Assembly: GCA_035519675.1 (NCBI GenBank)
Contig: DATIWB010000109.1
Coordinates: 62,001 to 126,000, forward strand
Direction: 5' to 3'
Length of the DNA: 64,000 nt
Origin: RPRB01 sp035519675
GTDB lineage: Bacteria; Myxococcota; Myxococcia; Myxococcales; Myxococcaceae
Position 1 is the first letter of the stretch; every line of letters begins with the position of its first letter. The position numbers were made by a program, and so were the translations under genes. Below, piece after piece: positions 35,958 to 44,336 of this stretch. A model generated the notes under the pieces. It saw only the letters and a program-made list of their open reading frames with translations, was not told where the DNA came from and did no database searches.

Positions 35958-36228
35958 GCGACAGTCGAGAAGCCGAAACTGTCAGCGATGTCCTGGTACA
36001 TCATCCAAGACCACGACGCTGGCAGAATGGGTCGGCTCTGCGGGTCTGGCAACGCCGGGGGGGGCTGACGACGCAGGTCAGGGTAGAGCCTCCTCGCGGA
36101 TGCCTCTACGACGTGATCGATCGGGCCCGCTCCCTGCCGTCTACTGCTCTGCCCGACCCTGAAGTGTCAGCTACATATCGGCCGGTCGATCCGGCTGGAA
36201 GGGGGATCCACGCTTGGCCCTCAGTTAT

Positions 36229-36240
36229 TTGGTACGCCAA
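36229..36240 (+). promoter_or_regulatory. Palindrome TTGGTACGCCAA, copy 1 of 3
   Basis: This near-palindrome lies ten bases before the ATG of the winged-helix gene at 36251. It matches the copies at 37646 and 42024 in ten or more of twelve positions. The arrangement fits an operator, probably for the MarR protein encoded at 37660. Confidence 0.45.
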
Positions 36241-36250
36241 CGAATCGCCG

Positions 36251-36670
36251 ATGGAGCGTCGGGAGCTGACCAGCGAGCTTCACCGCTTTCTATACGAGAG
36301 CATCGAGTCATACGAGGAGCTGGAGATTCTCCTCCTGCTTCGGGCGGAGTGGGAGCGACCATGGACAGCCACTGATCTCGCTTCAACGCTCAAGCTGTCT
36401 CGTCAGATCGTCGATGGTGTTCTCGGTGGCCTGGAGCGTCGAGGGTTGCTCGAGATCGGCGCCGATCACGAAAGAATCTCACTCAAGACCCCGCCGGGCG
36501 AACCAGCAACCGCTGCTCTGCTCGACGAGCTCGCGCATGCGTACGATTCGGATCGACTTGCCGTGATGAGGTTGATGAACGCGAATGCTGTCGAGAGGGT
36601 GCGAACCAAGGCGATGCACCTCTTTGCGGACGCGTTCGTCCTCGGAAGAAAGAAGAACAAGGATGGCTAA
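36251..36670 (+). CDS. Small winged-helix protein
   Basis: A 139-residue protein. Helices SYEELEILLLLRAEWERPWT and ATDLASTLKLSRQIVDGVLGG, followed by LERRGLLEI, form a winged helix-turn-helix of the MarR/PadR general type. A helical C-terminus and a basic tail (GRKKNKDG) follow. It probably controls the two membrane-protein genes that follow, since its stop overlaps the start of the next gene by eight bases. The palindromic site just upstream may autoregulate the unit. No Shine-Dalgarno sequence is evident between palindrome and ATG. Confidence 0.6.
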   Translation: MERRELTSELHRFLYESIESYEELEILLLLRAEWERPWTATDLASTLKLSRQIVDGVLGGLERRGLLEIGADHERISLKTPPGEPATAALLDELAHAYDSDRLAVMRLMNANAVERVRTKAMHLFADAFVLGRKKNKDG

Positions 36671-36920
36671 GCTCGTCTATCTCCTGTGTGCAGCGACCAG
36701 CACTGGATGCGCAATCTTGCTCTTCCAGGCCTATCGGCGAAGCCGAACCCCCCTTCTCTTCTGGAGTAGTCTCTGCTTCGCCGGGCTCGCCGCCAACAAC
36801 GGCTTGCTGTTTCTGGACCTGGTCATTGTTCCGCAGGTGGACTTGGCGCTGCTCCGAAGTTTCGTCGCCCTGGGGGCGATGAGTGTCCTTCTCATTGGTC
36901 TGGTCTGGGAGTCCAGATGA
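36663..36920 (+). CDS. DUF5985-like small membrane protein, first of pair
   Basis: An 85-residue protein with three hydrophobic helices (KLVYLLCAATSTGCAILLFQ, LLFWSSLCFAGLAANNGLLF, SFVALGAMSVLLIGLVWES). The sequence order, including AYRRSRTPLLFWS after the first helix, resembles DUF5985 proteins, which typically occur as adjacent paralogous pairs. Function is unknown. Its start overlaps the winged-helix gene, and its stop overlaps the next start (ATGA), so the three genes are coupled. Confidence 0.65.
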   Translation: MAKLVYLLCAATSTGCAILLFQAYRRSRTPLLFWSSLCFAGLAANNGLLFLDLVIVPQVDLALLRSFVALGAMSVLLIGLVWESR

Positions 36921-37228
36921 AGACGGCCACCCTGAATCCAGTTCTGCTCGGGGCGCTTGCGATGGCCTCCGGGGTGAGCGGCCTCTTCTTTCTCCGGTTT
37001 TGGAGAACGAGTCGCGAGCGACTGTTCGTGTTCTTCGCTCTCGCCTTCTGGCTGCTGGGGCTGAACTGGCTGAGCCTCGCGCTCGTACGCTTGGAGCGCG
37101 AGAGCCAGCATGAGATCTACCTTCTTCGCTTGGTCGCTTTCGGGCTGATCATCGTGGGGGTCGTCGACAAGAACCGTCGTGCGCGACTGGCTGCTCCGAC
37201 GACCGACCAGGAGGCGTCACTGAGCTGA
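36917..37228 (+). CDS. DUF5985-like small membrane protein, second of pair
   Basis: A 103-residue protein with three hydrophobic helices (about 7-27, 36-58 and 68-85) and a charged tail. It is a paralogue of the preceding gene by pattern: FLRFWRTSRERLFVFFALAF corresponds to FQAYRRSRTPLLFWSSLCFA. Pairs of such proteins may form a hetero-oligomer in the inner membrane. It is translated in overlap with its partner. Its 3' end overlaps a decayed gene on the other strand. Confidence 0.65.
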   Translation: MKTATLNPVLLGALAMASGVSGLFFLRFWRTSRERLFVFFALAFWLLGLNWLSLALVRLERESQHEIYLLRLVAFGLIIVGVVDKNRRARLAAPTTDQEASLS

Positions 37229-37510
37229 GGCGCGCTCGCCCGCTTCCTGGCTGGGAGCCTTGCCACTCACCGCGGACTCGGAGAGAGTGAAGTCGTCTGC
37301 AAACATCCGCCGCGCCATCCAGGTGCCGAGCAGCGGAAGCTTCATGAGTGGACCGCCGCGTCCCTCACCGCGAGCCCGAAGTTCGTCCTTGGCGCGAAGC
37401 TCGAGGCAAAGGCCCGGGCGAGTCGTTGCTTCCGTTCGATGAATGGGCGGAAGAGCCCTTCGTAACGAACGAAGGGAGCGGCATGGTCGCGGAGCGGACG
37501 GCCCCGTCGG
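37217..37510 (-). pseudogene. C-terminal remnant of an FAD-dependent monooxygenase
   Basis: The minus strand reads FVRYEGLFRPFIERKQRLAR then AFASSFAPRTNFGLAVRDAA, stopping at 37342. The adjacent frame continues from an overlapping ATG (37345) with MKLPLLGTWMARRMFADDFTL. These joined pieces resemble the end of PHBH-type flavin monooxygenases (YEALLRPFVERKQ, RDDFxLP). The N-terminal FAD-binding region is missing and a frameshift separates the parts. It is another decayed gene of the accessory region. Confidence 0.5.
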
Positions 37511-37645
37511 CGTCGACGAAACGAACGCTGTCGATGGTGTAGCCGCGCTATGCCAGTGTCGGACCCGCGATAGCCACAGATCAGAATCGTCTTCGCCCTG
37601 GACGCTCTTCTAGTGGTCTGCTTCGAAACCACGTTGCTAGAATAC

Positions 37646-37657
37646 TTGGTACACCAA
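37646..37657 (+). promoter_or_regulatory. Palindrome TTGGTACACCAA, copy 2 of 3
   Basis: The site ends two bases before the first ATG (37660) of the MarR-family gene. Binding of the regulator here would block its own expression, the usual mode for MarR proteins. If this is the operator, the second ATG at 37684 may be the better start. Confidence 0.5.
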
Positions 37658-37659
37658 CG

Positions 37660-38187
37660 ATGCGCACGACCGGGAACCGCCTGATGATCGCCACAGCACA
37701 CTCCGGCAAGAGAGGAGCGCAGAAGAGGACTCGATCTGGGCCTGCGGAGACACTTCAGTTCCTGGGCATCCTCTGGGCGTTGGACCAGGAACTGCGAGCC
37801 CTCTCCAAGCGAATGCACCTCCATCTGGGCGTGACTGGGCCGCAGAGGCTGGCCATCCGCATCATCGGCCGTTCCGACTCACTCCCGGCGGGCGCTCTTG
37901 CCTCCGCGCTGCATCTGCATCCCAGCACGGTGACCGGTGTTGTCATGCGACTCAGCCGGGCAGGGTTGGTTCGCCGCCGTCGGGACCCTGGCGACGGTCG
38001 CCGTGTCCTCTTGGCTCTGACCGCTCGAGGAGCGCGGATCGACCGGCACCATCGAGGGACTGTTGAGGCCGCGGTCTCTCGAGCGCTCCGTGATCTCCAT
38101 CCCGGTCAACTGGCTGCGGCACGGGATGTGCTGGAACGACTCCGACAGTCGGTGGCGCGCGAGAGGACATCGGGCGCCTCGGCATGA
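37660..38187 (+). CDS. MarR-family transcriptional regulator
   Basis: A 175-residue (or 167 from 37684) DNA-binding protein. The dimerisation helix LGILWALDQELRALSKRMHL leads into a winged helix-turn-helix with ALASALHLHPSTVTGVVMRL and the wing RAGLVRRRRDPGDGRRV, the classical MarR signature. A helical C-terminus completes the dimer interface. The first 25 residues are basic and low in complexity. It is likely a repressor of itself and of genes carrying the TTGGTAYRCCAA palindrome. The ligand is unknown. Confidence 0.88.
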   Translation: MRTTGNRLMIATAHSGKRGAQKRTRSGPAETLQFLGILWALDQELRALSKRMHLHLGVTGPQRLAIRIIGRSDSLPAGALASALHLHPSTVTGVVMRLSRAGLVRRRRDPGDGRRVLLALTARGARIDRHHRGTVEAAVSRALRDLHPGQLAAARDVLERLRQSVARERTSGASA

Positions 38188-38451
38188 CCAAGGCGCGGCT
38201 CCGGCGGACTCGCGACGGCAGCCATGCCCCGTCCGGACGGGGTTGGACGACGACGAGGATTCCTGGCGCTGATGACCGGCATCGAGGGCTTCGCCCACCC
38301 GGCGGCGGCGTACGACGGGCCCCCGGCCGTTCGGACGCGGAAGGGCGTTCCGGAGCCTGGGCGGAACCTCTCGCTGGAGCTGCGTCATGGGCACTACGCG
38401 CCGGCTTTCGTCGGGTAGTGGAAGTGCCGGGTGGAGAGCTGGAGGAGGACC

Positions 38452-40695
38452 ATGGGAAGTGACTCCAGGTCTTTGGAGCTGTTCGCACAGCTGCGCGCCG
38501 TGTTGCAGCGCGTGCGAGTCAGCGGCTCACAGCTCCGCGAACGAGCTGGCGCGCTGCTCCAGCGTCATTTCCCCACCGAGTCGCAGCATCTCTTCGCACT
38601 GACTGTCGCCGTCGGTGTGGTGTGCGGGCTGGTCGCCGTGGCTTTTCACCTTGGCATCATGGCGGCAGAGTCGCTCTTGATCGAACGGGCGCTCCGCGCT
38701 CCGGGCAACAGCTGGATGGCGTGGACGGTCATCTCTCCAACCGTCGGGGGCCTGGTCGCCGGCGCGATCCTGACGTTCCTCATCCCGGGAGCGCGAGGCT
38801 CGGGGATCCCACAGGTCAAGGCCGCCTTTGCACTCGAGGGTGGGCGCGTTCGCTTTCGAGATGCATTTGGCAAGTTCTGGGTGAGCATTCTGCAGATCGG
38901 TTCGGGCGCATCGCTAGGCCGCGAGGGGCCCACGGCCCAGATCTGCGCGGGTGCCGCGAGCCTCTTGGGACGGCTGACAGCGCTGCCAGCGAAGAACATG
39001 CGCCGCCTCCTGCCAGTCGGAGTGGCAGCGGGCATCGCGGCCGCATTCAACGCACCCATCGCTGCAGTGACGTTCACCATCGAGGAGATCGTCGGGTCAC
39101 TCGACCACGCCGTGCTCTCTGGCGTCGTCGTCGCGGCAGCGCTCGCGGCGGTCATCGAGCGCGGCGTTCTCGGAGTCCACCCGATCATCGAGGTGCAGCA
39201 GCAATACGGGCTCGACCATGCCTCGTCGCTCGTCTTCTACGCGCTGCTGGGCGTCGCCGGAGGGCTGGTGTCGATCGCCTTCACCGACGGGCTGCTCAGG
39301 CTGCGGCAGCGGTTTCGGGCCTTTTCCGCGATCCCGCGGTGGTCTCATCCAGCAGTCGGTGGGTTAGTCACCGGAATCCTCGCAGTGCTGGTGATGAAGT
39401 TCTTCGGAACGACAGGAGTCACCGGCGGCGGCTACCAGACACTGGGACGAGCCCTTGGCGGGCAGCTGGGACTCACCGCCTTGCTCGTGCTTTGCGTGGT
39501 CAAGGGAATCGCGACTGTCTTCTCCTACTCCAGTGGCGGTGCCGGAGGCATCTTCGCTCCGGCCCTCTTCGTGGGCGCCATGCTTGGCGGGGCGGTGGGG
39601 TACCTCGATGTCGCGGCCTTCCATCACGAGGGGCGCCAGCTCGGGGCTTTTGCGCTGGTGGGGATGGGCGCCGTGTTCGCCGGGGTCATCCGCGCGCCCA
39701 TCACCTCCGTCCTGATCATCTTCGAGATGACAGGAGGCTATGGCCTGGTTCTCCCGCTGATGCTGGCGAACACGACGGCCTACGTTCTGGCCCGCCGATA
39801 TCGAGCGACTCCCATCTACGAGGCCCTGCTCGAGCAGGACGGCGTCTTCCTCCCTCACGCCTCTCCGCGGGTCCATCCGCTCGAGCAGCTGACCGTCGCC
39901 GGTGCAATGACCACCGGAGTGGTGTCGGCGCATGCGAAAGAAGCGGTGGGGGAGGTGAGGGAGGCGCTCGCGGCCAGGAGCTTCCAGATTCTGCCGGTGC
40001 TCGATGACCGGGGGGGCCTGCTGGGTGCGGTGCCCGTGGCCGAGCTGCGGGTCGCTCCTGCGGCGGCCCCCATCGCCCAGCTCGTTCAGCAGGCGGAGAC
40101 AATACTGGCCGACGTACCGCTTGCGCGTGCGGTCGTTCGCATGAGTGAGAAGGGTGTGCGGCAGCTGGTGGTGCTCGACGAGCGAACAGCCTCTCGGGTG
40201 GTGGGAATCCTGACCATCACCGATCTCATCCGTGCGCACGCCCGGGCGGTCGGCGCCGAACCAGGCCCGAAGGTCGAGGGCCGTTGGCCGATCGGCCCTG
40301 ACGACGTCCGCGCAAGGGACCTCGTCCGTCCGGCCCCCGTTCTGACCGGGGGCGCCACGATGGATGAGCTGGTCGACAGCCTGGCAACGTCGGCCAGCGA
40401 CGTGGTCATCGTGCACTCAGCCGACGGGAAAGCGACCGGCGTCGTCTTGCTGGAGCACGTTCGTGACTTCCTCCACGATGAGCGGCTCCAGCGCATGCTG
40501 GTGGCAGCGGACCTGGTGCGCCTGGCTCCGCGTGTCGCTCCGGATGCGACGTTTGCTCAACTCGTCGCGGAGTGCTTCGCTGCCGACGCACCGGCGGTGC
40601 TCGTTCCCACGGAGCCGACGGGAGAAGGAGTCATCACCCGTGCGGCGCTCGGCTCGGTGCTGGTGGAGTGGTACGCCCGCGCGTCCGGCGCCTGA
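38452..40695 (+). CDS. ClC-family H+/Cl- antiporter with C-terminal CBS domains
   Basis: A 747-residue membrane protein. The three anion-selectivity motifs are present: GSGIP (116-120), GREGP (156-160, gating Glu158) and GGIFAP. The segment FTIEEIVGS keeps a glutamate at the position of the internal proton glutamate of the E. coli exchanger, so an antiporter rather than a channel is expected. After about residue 450 come four CBS-like modules (for example VGILTITDLIRAHA), twice the usual pair. Bacterial ClC exchangers support extreme acid resistance. A gaggagg ribosome site precedes the ATG. It is probably monocistronic. Confidence 0.9.
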   Translation: MGSDSRSLELFAQLRAVLQRVRVSGSQLRERAGALLQRHFPTESQHLFALTVAVGVVCGLVAVAFHLGIMAAESLLIERALRAPGNSWMAWTVISPTVGGLVAGAILTFLIPGARGSGIPQVKAAFALEGGRVRFRDAFGKFWVSILQIGSGASLGREGPTAQICAGAASLLGRLTALPAKNMRRLLPVGVAAGIAAAFNAPIAAVTFTIEEIVGSLDHAVLSGVVVAAALAAVIERGVLGVHPIIEVQQQYGLDHASSLVFYALLGVAGGLVSIAFTDGLLRLRQRFRAFSAIPRWSHPAVGGLVTGILAVLVMKFFGTTGVTGGGYQTLGRALGGQLGLTALLVLCVVKGIATVFSYSSGGAGGIFAPALFVGAMLGGAVGYLDVAAFHHEGRQLGAFALVGMGAVFAGVIRAPITSVLIIFEMTGGYGLVLPLMLANTTAYVLARRYRATPIYEALLEQDGVFLPHASPRVHPLEQLTVAGAMTTGVVSAHAKEAVGEVREALAARSFQILPVLDDRGGLLGAVPVAELRVAPAAAPIAQLVQQAETILADVPLARAVVRMSEKGVRQLVVLDERTASRVVGILTITDLIRAHARAVGAEPGPKVEGRWPIGPDDVRARDLVRPAPVLTGGATMDELVDSLATSASDVVIVHSADGKATGVVLLEHVRDFLHDERLQRMLVAADLVRLAPRVAPDATFAQLVAECFAADAPAVLVPTEPTGEGVITRAALGSVLVEWYARASGA

Positions 40696-40916
40696 GTGCT
40701 TCCAAATTGGCTTGGGAGGATCATCGCACCGGCCCTCACCGGGCGCTCACTGGCACAGTTCGGCCCGGCTGTGGCGACATTCTCCTCGGCGCACTCCTCC
40801 GAGCGGTCCACCGAGCCGGTGCCCTCCCGCTCCCGCGTCGTCCGGTGCCTCCTGAACGGGACACAACGAGGGTGCCGTGAACGCCGCGGGGCCTCCGCAC
40901 TGGCGTTTCGGGGCCG

Positions 40917-41870
40917 CTATTGAGCGATGGACGGTCGCGGGTCCGGGGCTCCCGAGTCGGGGTGGGGGTCTCTCCTCTGGAGCGCCGCCTCCTGCACGCG
41001 CAGGGCCTCGTCAATCTTGTCGAGCCTTGTCTGGAACGCCTGGAGCCGCGCCTGGATGTCACGCAGCTTCTTTCCCAGGTCCGGTCCGTCCTGCAGACCC
41101 GCATCGCCGAGGAGATGAGCTGAGCTCCGGTCGAGCGCAGCAGAGAGATCCCTCGCCTTCGCGTAGAGCGGCGGGAAAGTGCCCTTTGCGATGGCGACCT
41201 GTCCCCCCTCGGTCGCGGCCGCATCGCGGGAGAACATCACCGACTCGGCCTGCGAGAGCTTCTCGGCAATCCGGAAGGCCTGCGTGCGGACATCGAGAAA
41301 CGGAGAGACGCCTCCATCGTGGCCGCTCCCGAGCGCCTCGTCGGCCTGCCGCGCCCGATCTCCGAGCTCGACAGCGATTCGTCGCGCCGCGGCGAGCTCG
41401 GCGGAAAGACTCTCGAGCTCTCCCTCGACCGACCCGGTCCCCGCGGGTCCTGTTCGGGCCCCCGGCGCGCCGAGCGCGGACACGACTCCGCGTGCCCGTC
41501 CGACTCCCGCGTCGAGCTCGTCCTTGAGAGCGCGGGCGAGGACGGGGACGTCGCTCAGCTCCCTTCCGTGCAGGGCGTCGAGCCTGCTCCGGATGTCGTG
41601 CTCGAGGACCCGCGTGTCCTGGAGCGCACTCTTTGCCGCTCCGAGCTCGTCGTTGACCGTCTGCTTGAGGTCTCCCAGTGCGTCCCGTAGGCCTTCCTGG
41701 GCGTGCAGCACGTCCTTGAGCAGCTTCCGCTCCGCGACGAGCAGCAGGGCCAGACCGATCACGCTCACCAGGCCGGGGAGGTGCTTCTTCCTCGCCCAGG
41801 CCCACGCCAGCTGCACCCCCTCGGCGAACCTCCGGTACCAGGGACGCCTCGTCTGCTCGCGGGCGGTCAT
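40917..41870 (-). CDS. Membrane-anchored coiled-coil protein of unknown function
   Basis: A 317-residue protein with a single membrane helix (about 33-46, PGLVSVIGLALLLVAE) preceded by a basic segment. Long helical stretches after it, such as LLKDVLHAQEGLRDALGDLK and LGKKLRDIQARLQAFQTRLD, indicate coiled coil. A Pro/Ser/Asp-rich tail ends the protein. It resembles no family I can name. It is transcribed divergently from the pal gene; the third palindrome lies in the shared upstream region, so it could be in the same regulon. Confidence 0.55.
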   Translation of the reverse strand: MTAREQTRRPWYRRFAEGVQLAWAWARKKHLPGLVSVIGLALLLVAERKLLKDVLHAQEGLRDALGDLKQTVNDELGAAKSALQDTRVLEHDIRSRLDALHGRELSDVPVLARALKDELDAGVGRARGVVSALGAPGARTGPAGTGSVEGELESLSAELAAARRIAVELGDRARQADEALGSGHDGGVSPFLDVRTQAFRIAEKLSQAESVMFSRDAAATEGGQVAIAKGTFPPLYAKARDLSAALDRSSAHLLGDAGLQDGPDLGKKLRDIQARLQAFQTRLDKIDEALRVQEAALQRRDPHPDSGAPDPRPSIAQ

Positions 41871-42023
41871 TCGGTGGCCTCGATGGCCAGCGGGGGGGCC
41901 TCGCGCAGCGATTGGCTCTGCGAAAGCTCCGTGAGGACGCACGCTCCGGAACCGGCCGATCCACGGACGGGGCTAGGCGGAAGGGCTCGACAATCGAAGG
42001 AGTCTTCCAACTGCATCCGGGTC

Positions 42024-42037
42024 GTTGGTATACCAAC
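42024..42037 (+). promoter_or_regulatory. Perfect 14-bp palindrome GTTGGTATACCAAC, copy 3 of 3
   Basis: This perfect inverted repeat lies in the divergent region between the coiled-coil gene and pal, about 140 bases before the pal ATG. Its core TTGGTATACCAA is the ideal form of the two other sites, one of which is at the MarR gene. Confidence 0.55.
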
Positions 42038-42178
42038 AATCTTGTGCACGCGGAGATCCATCGTTGGGACGTTGCCAGTGGCGTGCGGATCATTGGCGAG
42101 TCGCCGGGGTTGCAACGACCTGCCCTCGCGCGCGTCGAGCGGTCCTCCCCTCCATCCACCTCACGAAAGGAAGATCTG

Positions 42179-42706
42179 ATGGCCACGTTGACACGCCGGT
42201 TTCCCCTGGTGCTCGTGCTGGCCGCGGCCTGTGCTCACGAGCAGCAGGCCGCTGCTCCCGCTCCCGCACCTCCGGCCGTCGCCCAGCCTGCTCCCCCACC
42301 GCCCCCGGTGACCGAGCTGCCCGCGCCCCCAAAGACCAACGACGACGAGCTCACGCGCCTCATCTCCGAGCCCATCTCTCACTTCGCCTTCGACAAGGCC
42401 CTGCTCACCTCGGAGGATCGGCATCAGCTCCAGGTCCTGGCCGCCGCCCTGAAATCCAACGCCGCGGCGCGCATCCAGATCGCTGGGAACTGCGACGAGC
42501 GCGGCACCGAGGAGTACGACCTGCTGCTCGGTCAGAAGCGGGCCGCCGTGGCAAAGCGCTACCTCACCCAGCTCGGCATCGCTCCAGCTCGCCTGGACAC
42601 CATCAGCTACGGAGAGGACCGCCCGCTGGACCAGGGTCACAACGAGACGGCGTGGGCGGCAAACCGGCGGGACGATGCGACCCGGCTGGATTCAGCTGCG
42701 CACTGA
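42179..42706 (+). CDS. pal: Peptidoglycan-associated lipoprotein (Pal/OmpA C-terminal domain)
   Basis: A 175-residue lipoprotein. The lipobox LAAAC is followed by an Ala/Pro-rich tether (about 19-55) and an OmpA-like domain. That domain holds FDKALLTSEDRHQLQVLAAAL, IQIAGNCDERGTEEYDLLLG with the peptidoglycan-binding Asp and Arg, and ARLDTISYGEDRPLD. Pal links the outer membrane to peptidoglycan. The usual tolA/tolB partners are not adjacent, so this may be an accessory paralogue induced in the stress region. A gaaaggaag ribosome site precedes the ATG. Confidence 0.85.
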   Translation: MATLTRRFPLVLVLAAACAHEQQAAAPAPAPPAVAQPAPPPPPVTELPAPPKTNDDELTRLISEPISHFAFDKALLTSEDRHQLQVLAAALKSNAAARIQIAGNCDERGTEEYDLLLGQKRAAVAKRYLTQLGIAPARLDTISYGEDRPLDQGHNETAWAANRRDDATRLDSAAH

Positions 42707-42906
42707 CCGGGAGGCGCTCGCGGTTCACGAAATGCCCCGAGCTCGAGTGACCTCAGGGAGCTCCACCGCTCGGCGGACGTTGTCGTCCGAGCCGAAGACA
42801 AGCCCCGGCCGGGCGGGGCCGAGGAGGCCCACCGAATGAGCTGGGAATCCTGCGCTCGAACCTCGCGCTTCTCTTGAGCCCGGTCGCGGGCGCCTAAGAA
42901 GTCGAC

Positions 42907-44238
42907 ATGGAGAAGCAGGACGAGGACGGCAGTGGTCCCGACGCGGTGGCGCGTCTCCTGAGGCTTCTGGGTGAAGGAGACGGTACCCGCATCCCCACGA
43001 GCCTGCTCGGCCGCCTACGCCGAACCGCTACCACCGCCGCGCGTGCGGGGGCGGGGGCGCTGGTGGGACGATTGCGCGGGCTGGGTGGCCCACAGGAGCA
43101 GGTCATCGAGCAGCTGGTCCTCTCCCTGGGCGAGCTGAAGGGGGTGGCGATGAAGGCAGGGCAGGTGCTGAGCTACGTGGATGCCTCGCTGCCGATCGAG
43201 ATACGCCGACAACTTGAGGTGCTGCAGACGCGCTCGCAGCCAACGCCCTTAGCCCAGATTGAACGAATTCTCCGCGAGGATTTCGGTGAACGAGCTGACG
43301 CTCTCCTGGCGGGGATGTCGCGCAAGCCGGTGGCGACGGCCTCCATCGGTCAGGTGCACCGGGCGCGGCTGCCTGACGGAAAGGACGCCGCGGTCAAGGT
43401 CCTCCACCCAGGCATCGTCGAGGCGATACGTGCCGACTTCCGCGCTGCGAGCACGGGCAAGACGCTGGCGAGCGCCCTCATGTCAGGTGCGAACATCGAC
43501 GCCGTGGTGGCCGAGGCAGAGGCCCGCTTCAGCGAGGAGTGCAACTACGCGCTCGAACGTGCGCACCAGAAGCGGTTCGGCGCCATCTACGCGCAACATC
43601 CGTGGATTCACATCCCGGCGGTCTACGAAGCCTGGTGCTCACCCCGGGTCCTCACCACGCAATGGAGGGTGGGAAGCCACATCGATGACTTCGCCCGGAC
43701 GGCCGACGAGGATCGGAGGAACCATGCCGGACGGGCGCTCTACGAGTTCTACATCGGAACCGTCTTCAGACATGGGCTGTTCAACGCGGATCCGCACCCT
43801 GGCAACCTGCTCTTCCAGGAAGACGGCTCGGTGGTGATTCTGGACCACGGCTGCGTGGTCGAGCTCGAGTCACCGCTGAGAGCTGGCCTCGCCGCTCTGT
43901 CGCGCGCGGTCCGCGCCGATGACCTGGCCGGCATGCGGGCTGCCCTCACGGCGCTGGGTGGTAGACCTCCAGAAAGAGAAGCGGACATGCAGGTCGCCCG
44001 CACGCTGCTGCGCGGGTTCTTCAGCCCGGTGCTGAGGGCAGGGCCGCACCGCTTGCCGCCCGGCATCGGCATCGACATGAGGGAGCTGGTCGGAAACAAG
44101 CGGGCCTTGATGCGGCTTCACCTTCCGGGAAGGTTGCTCTTTCTCTTCCGCATTCGTTTTGGGCTGCACGCCGTGCTTGCGCGCGTCGGTGCCGATCTGG
44201 ACTGGCGAGCGCTCGAGTCGGAGCTGGCCGATGCATGA
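42907..44238 (+). CDS. ABC1/UbiB-family atypical kinase
   Basis: A 443-residue protein with the family's KxGQ motif (MKAGQVLSYVDASLP), the Ala-rich nucleotide loop ATASIGQVHRA, the lysine in DAAVKVLHPG, the catalytic segment FNADPHPGNLLFQ and the metal-binding ILDHGCVVE. UbiB/ADCK proteins are ATPases that assist isoprenoid-quinone synthesis or lipid distribution. This one lacks the C-terminal membrane helices of E. coli UbiB, apart from a short hydrophobic segment. Its neighbours give no functional hint. Confidence 0.88.
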   Translation: MEKQDEDGSGPDAVARLLRLLGEGDGTRIPTSLLGRLRRTATTAARAGAGALVGRLRGLGGPQEQVIEQLVLSLGELKGVAMKAGQVLSYVDASLPIEIRRQLEVLQTRSQPTPLAQIERILREDFGERADALLAGMSRKPVATASIGQVHRARLPDGKDAAVKVLHPGIVEAIRADFRAASTGKTLASALMSGANIDAVVAEAEARFSEECNYALERAHQKRFGAIYAQHPWIHIPAVYEAWCSPRVLTTQWRVGSHIDDFARTADEDRRNHAGRALYEFYIGTVFRHGLFNADPHPGNLLFQEDGSVVILDHGCVVELESPLRAGLAALSRAVRADDLAGMRAALTALGGRPPEREADMQVARTLLRGFFSPVLRAGPHRLPPGIGIDMRELVGNKRALMRLHLPGRLLFLFRIRFGLHAVLARVGADLDWRALESELADA

Positions 44239-44336
44239 AAGAGCCACGCGTCGGAACAGCGTCGAGAACAGTGGATGTTCCCCGGAGGCGGCGGCCCGGT
44301 CCGGAGCCGCGAGGTCGTCAGCGAACCACATCCGTT

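Noticed and set aside
38188..38451. Small plus-strand frame between MarR and ClC genes
   Set aside because: It is Arg/Gly/Pro-rich, has no ribosome site and no recognisable features.
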